Source: Pseudomonadota bacterium (GTDB lineage: Bacteria; Pseudomonadota; Alphaproteobacteria; Parvibaculales; Parvibaculaceae). Taken from it: a DNA stretch of 6,260 nt. Where the stretch lies: assembly GCA_021780275.1 (NCBI GenBank), contig JAJXZC010000068.1:1-6260 (forward strand), given 5' to 3'. The notes beneath the pieces are model-generated. The model had not been told where the DNA came from. It made no database searches and worked only from the letters and a program-made list of their open reading frames with translations. Positions within the stretch are counted from its first letter, which is position 1. Every line of letters begins with the position of its first letter. A program made the translations under genes and the position numbers. This document shows, in pieces, positions 5,988-6,260 of this stretch.

Positions 5988-6260
5988 ATGTTTGTAACGA
6001 ACAACGGTTTTTCAAAGGCGGTTGGTGGGGCGATTGCCGCTGGCGTGATGTCGATCTCGCTGCTCGCGGGCGTGTCGGCCCAAGCCGCCGACTGGAGCAA
6101 CACGGACATTCAGTATCTCTATGGCCGGGGCTACCAGGACTACGACAAGTCCGGCAACAAGATCGACGATCAGGCCAAGGGCGTTGTGTCCATCGAGCAT
6201 GCCGACGGTTGGTCCTACGGCGACAACTACTTCTTCTTCGACGTTTCCAACCCGTTTGGC
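5988..6260 (+). CDS. Tsx-like nucleoside-specific outer-membrane channel, N-terminal part
   Basis: The first 91 residues are visible; the gene runs off the right edge. Residues 1-34 form a Sec signal peptide: a lysine at position 10, a hydrophobic core AVGGAIAAGVMSISLLAG, and a likely signal peptidase I site after AQA or AQAA (residue 33 or 34). The mature start DWSNTDIQYLYG, then VVSIEHADGWSYGDNYFFFDVSNP, has alternating aromatic residues of outer-membrane beta strands and fits the Tsx-like channel family, which lets nucleosides and related compounds cross the outer membrane. GAGGT at 5974-5978, 9 bases before the ATG, supports the start. No longer upstream extension is needed because the signal peptide begins here. 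Its position beside an 8-oxoguanine deaminase-like gene supports a purine or nucleoside substrate. The family call rests on the N-terminal portion only. Confidence 0.78.
   Translation, partial: MFVTNNGFSKAVGGAIAAGVMSISLLAGVSAQAADWSNTDIQYLYGRGYQDYDKSGNKIDDQAKGVVSIEHADGWSYGDNYFFFDVSNPFG

Noticed and set aside
5806..5997. Possible 63-residue gene before the Tsx-like gene
   Set aside because: It overlaps the Tsx-like start, has no clear ribosome site, resembles no family, and covers the palindrome and repeat motifs of the presumed promoter.

Overview
The DNA is GC-rich, with short intergenic gaps, tightly packed same-strand genes and strong GGAG-type ribosome sites. Together with the protein families present, this suggests a Gram-negative proteobacterium, most likely an alphaproteobacterium of the rhizobial type. 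That placement is inferred from composition and gene content, not from a marker gene. All seven recognisable genes are on the plus strand.

Layout: (1) The 3' end of a molybdenum hydroxylase large subunit (xanthine dehydrogenase/aldehyde oxidase family) enters from the left edge and is overlapped or abutted by its 2Fe-2S small subunit (539-1030). (2) A 237-base gap (1031-1267) holds a perfect 17-bp dyad and then a highly structured leader that may be a cis-acting RNA. (3) An apparent four-gene operon follows: a metal-dependent amidohydrolase (1268-2464), a ferritin-like di-iron protein overlapping it by ATGA (2461-3132), an 8-oxoguanine deaminase-like amidohydrolase 8 bases later (3141-4478), and a rubredoxin 13 bases after that (4492-4701). 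(4) A GntR/FCD transcription regulator (4850-5539) comes next. (5) A 448-base non-coding region rich in short inverted and direct repeats precedes the start of a Tsx-like outer-membrane nucleoside channel (5988 to the right edge).

How the genes may work together (inference): uptake of nucleosides or related compounds by the Tsx-like channel, hydroxylation of an N-heterocycle by the molybdenum enzyme, hydrolytic deamination of an 8-oxopurine-type compound, ring or amide hydrolysis by the second amidohydrolase, and control by the FCD regulator. The least expected part is a di-iron protein and a rubredoxin encoded in the same operon. This resembles a rubrerythrin split into two polypeptides, or a rubredoxin-fed di-iron oxygenase or peroxidase. 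It could supply an oxidative step in purine breakdown that the usual uricase-type enzymes would otherwise perform. The substrate cannot be settled from sequence alone.
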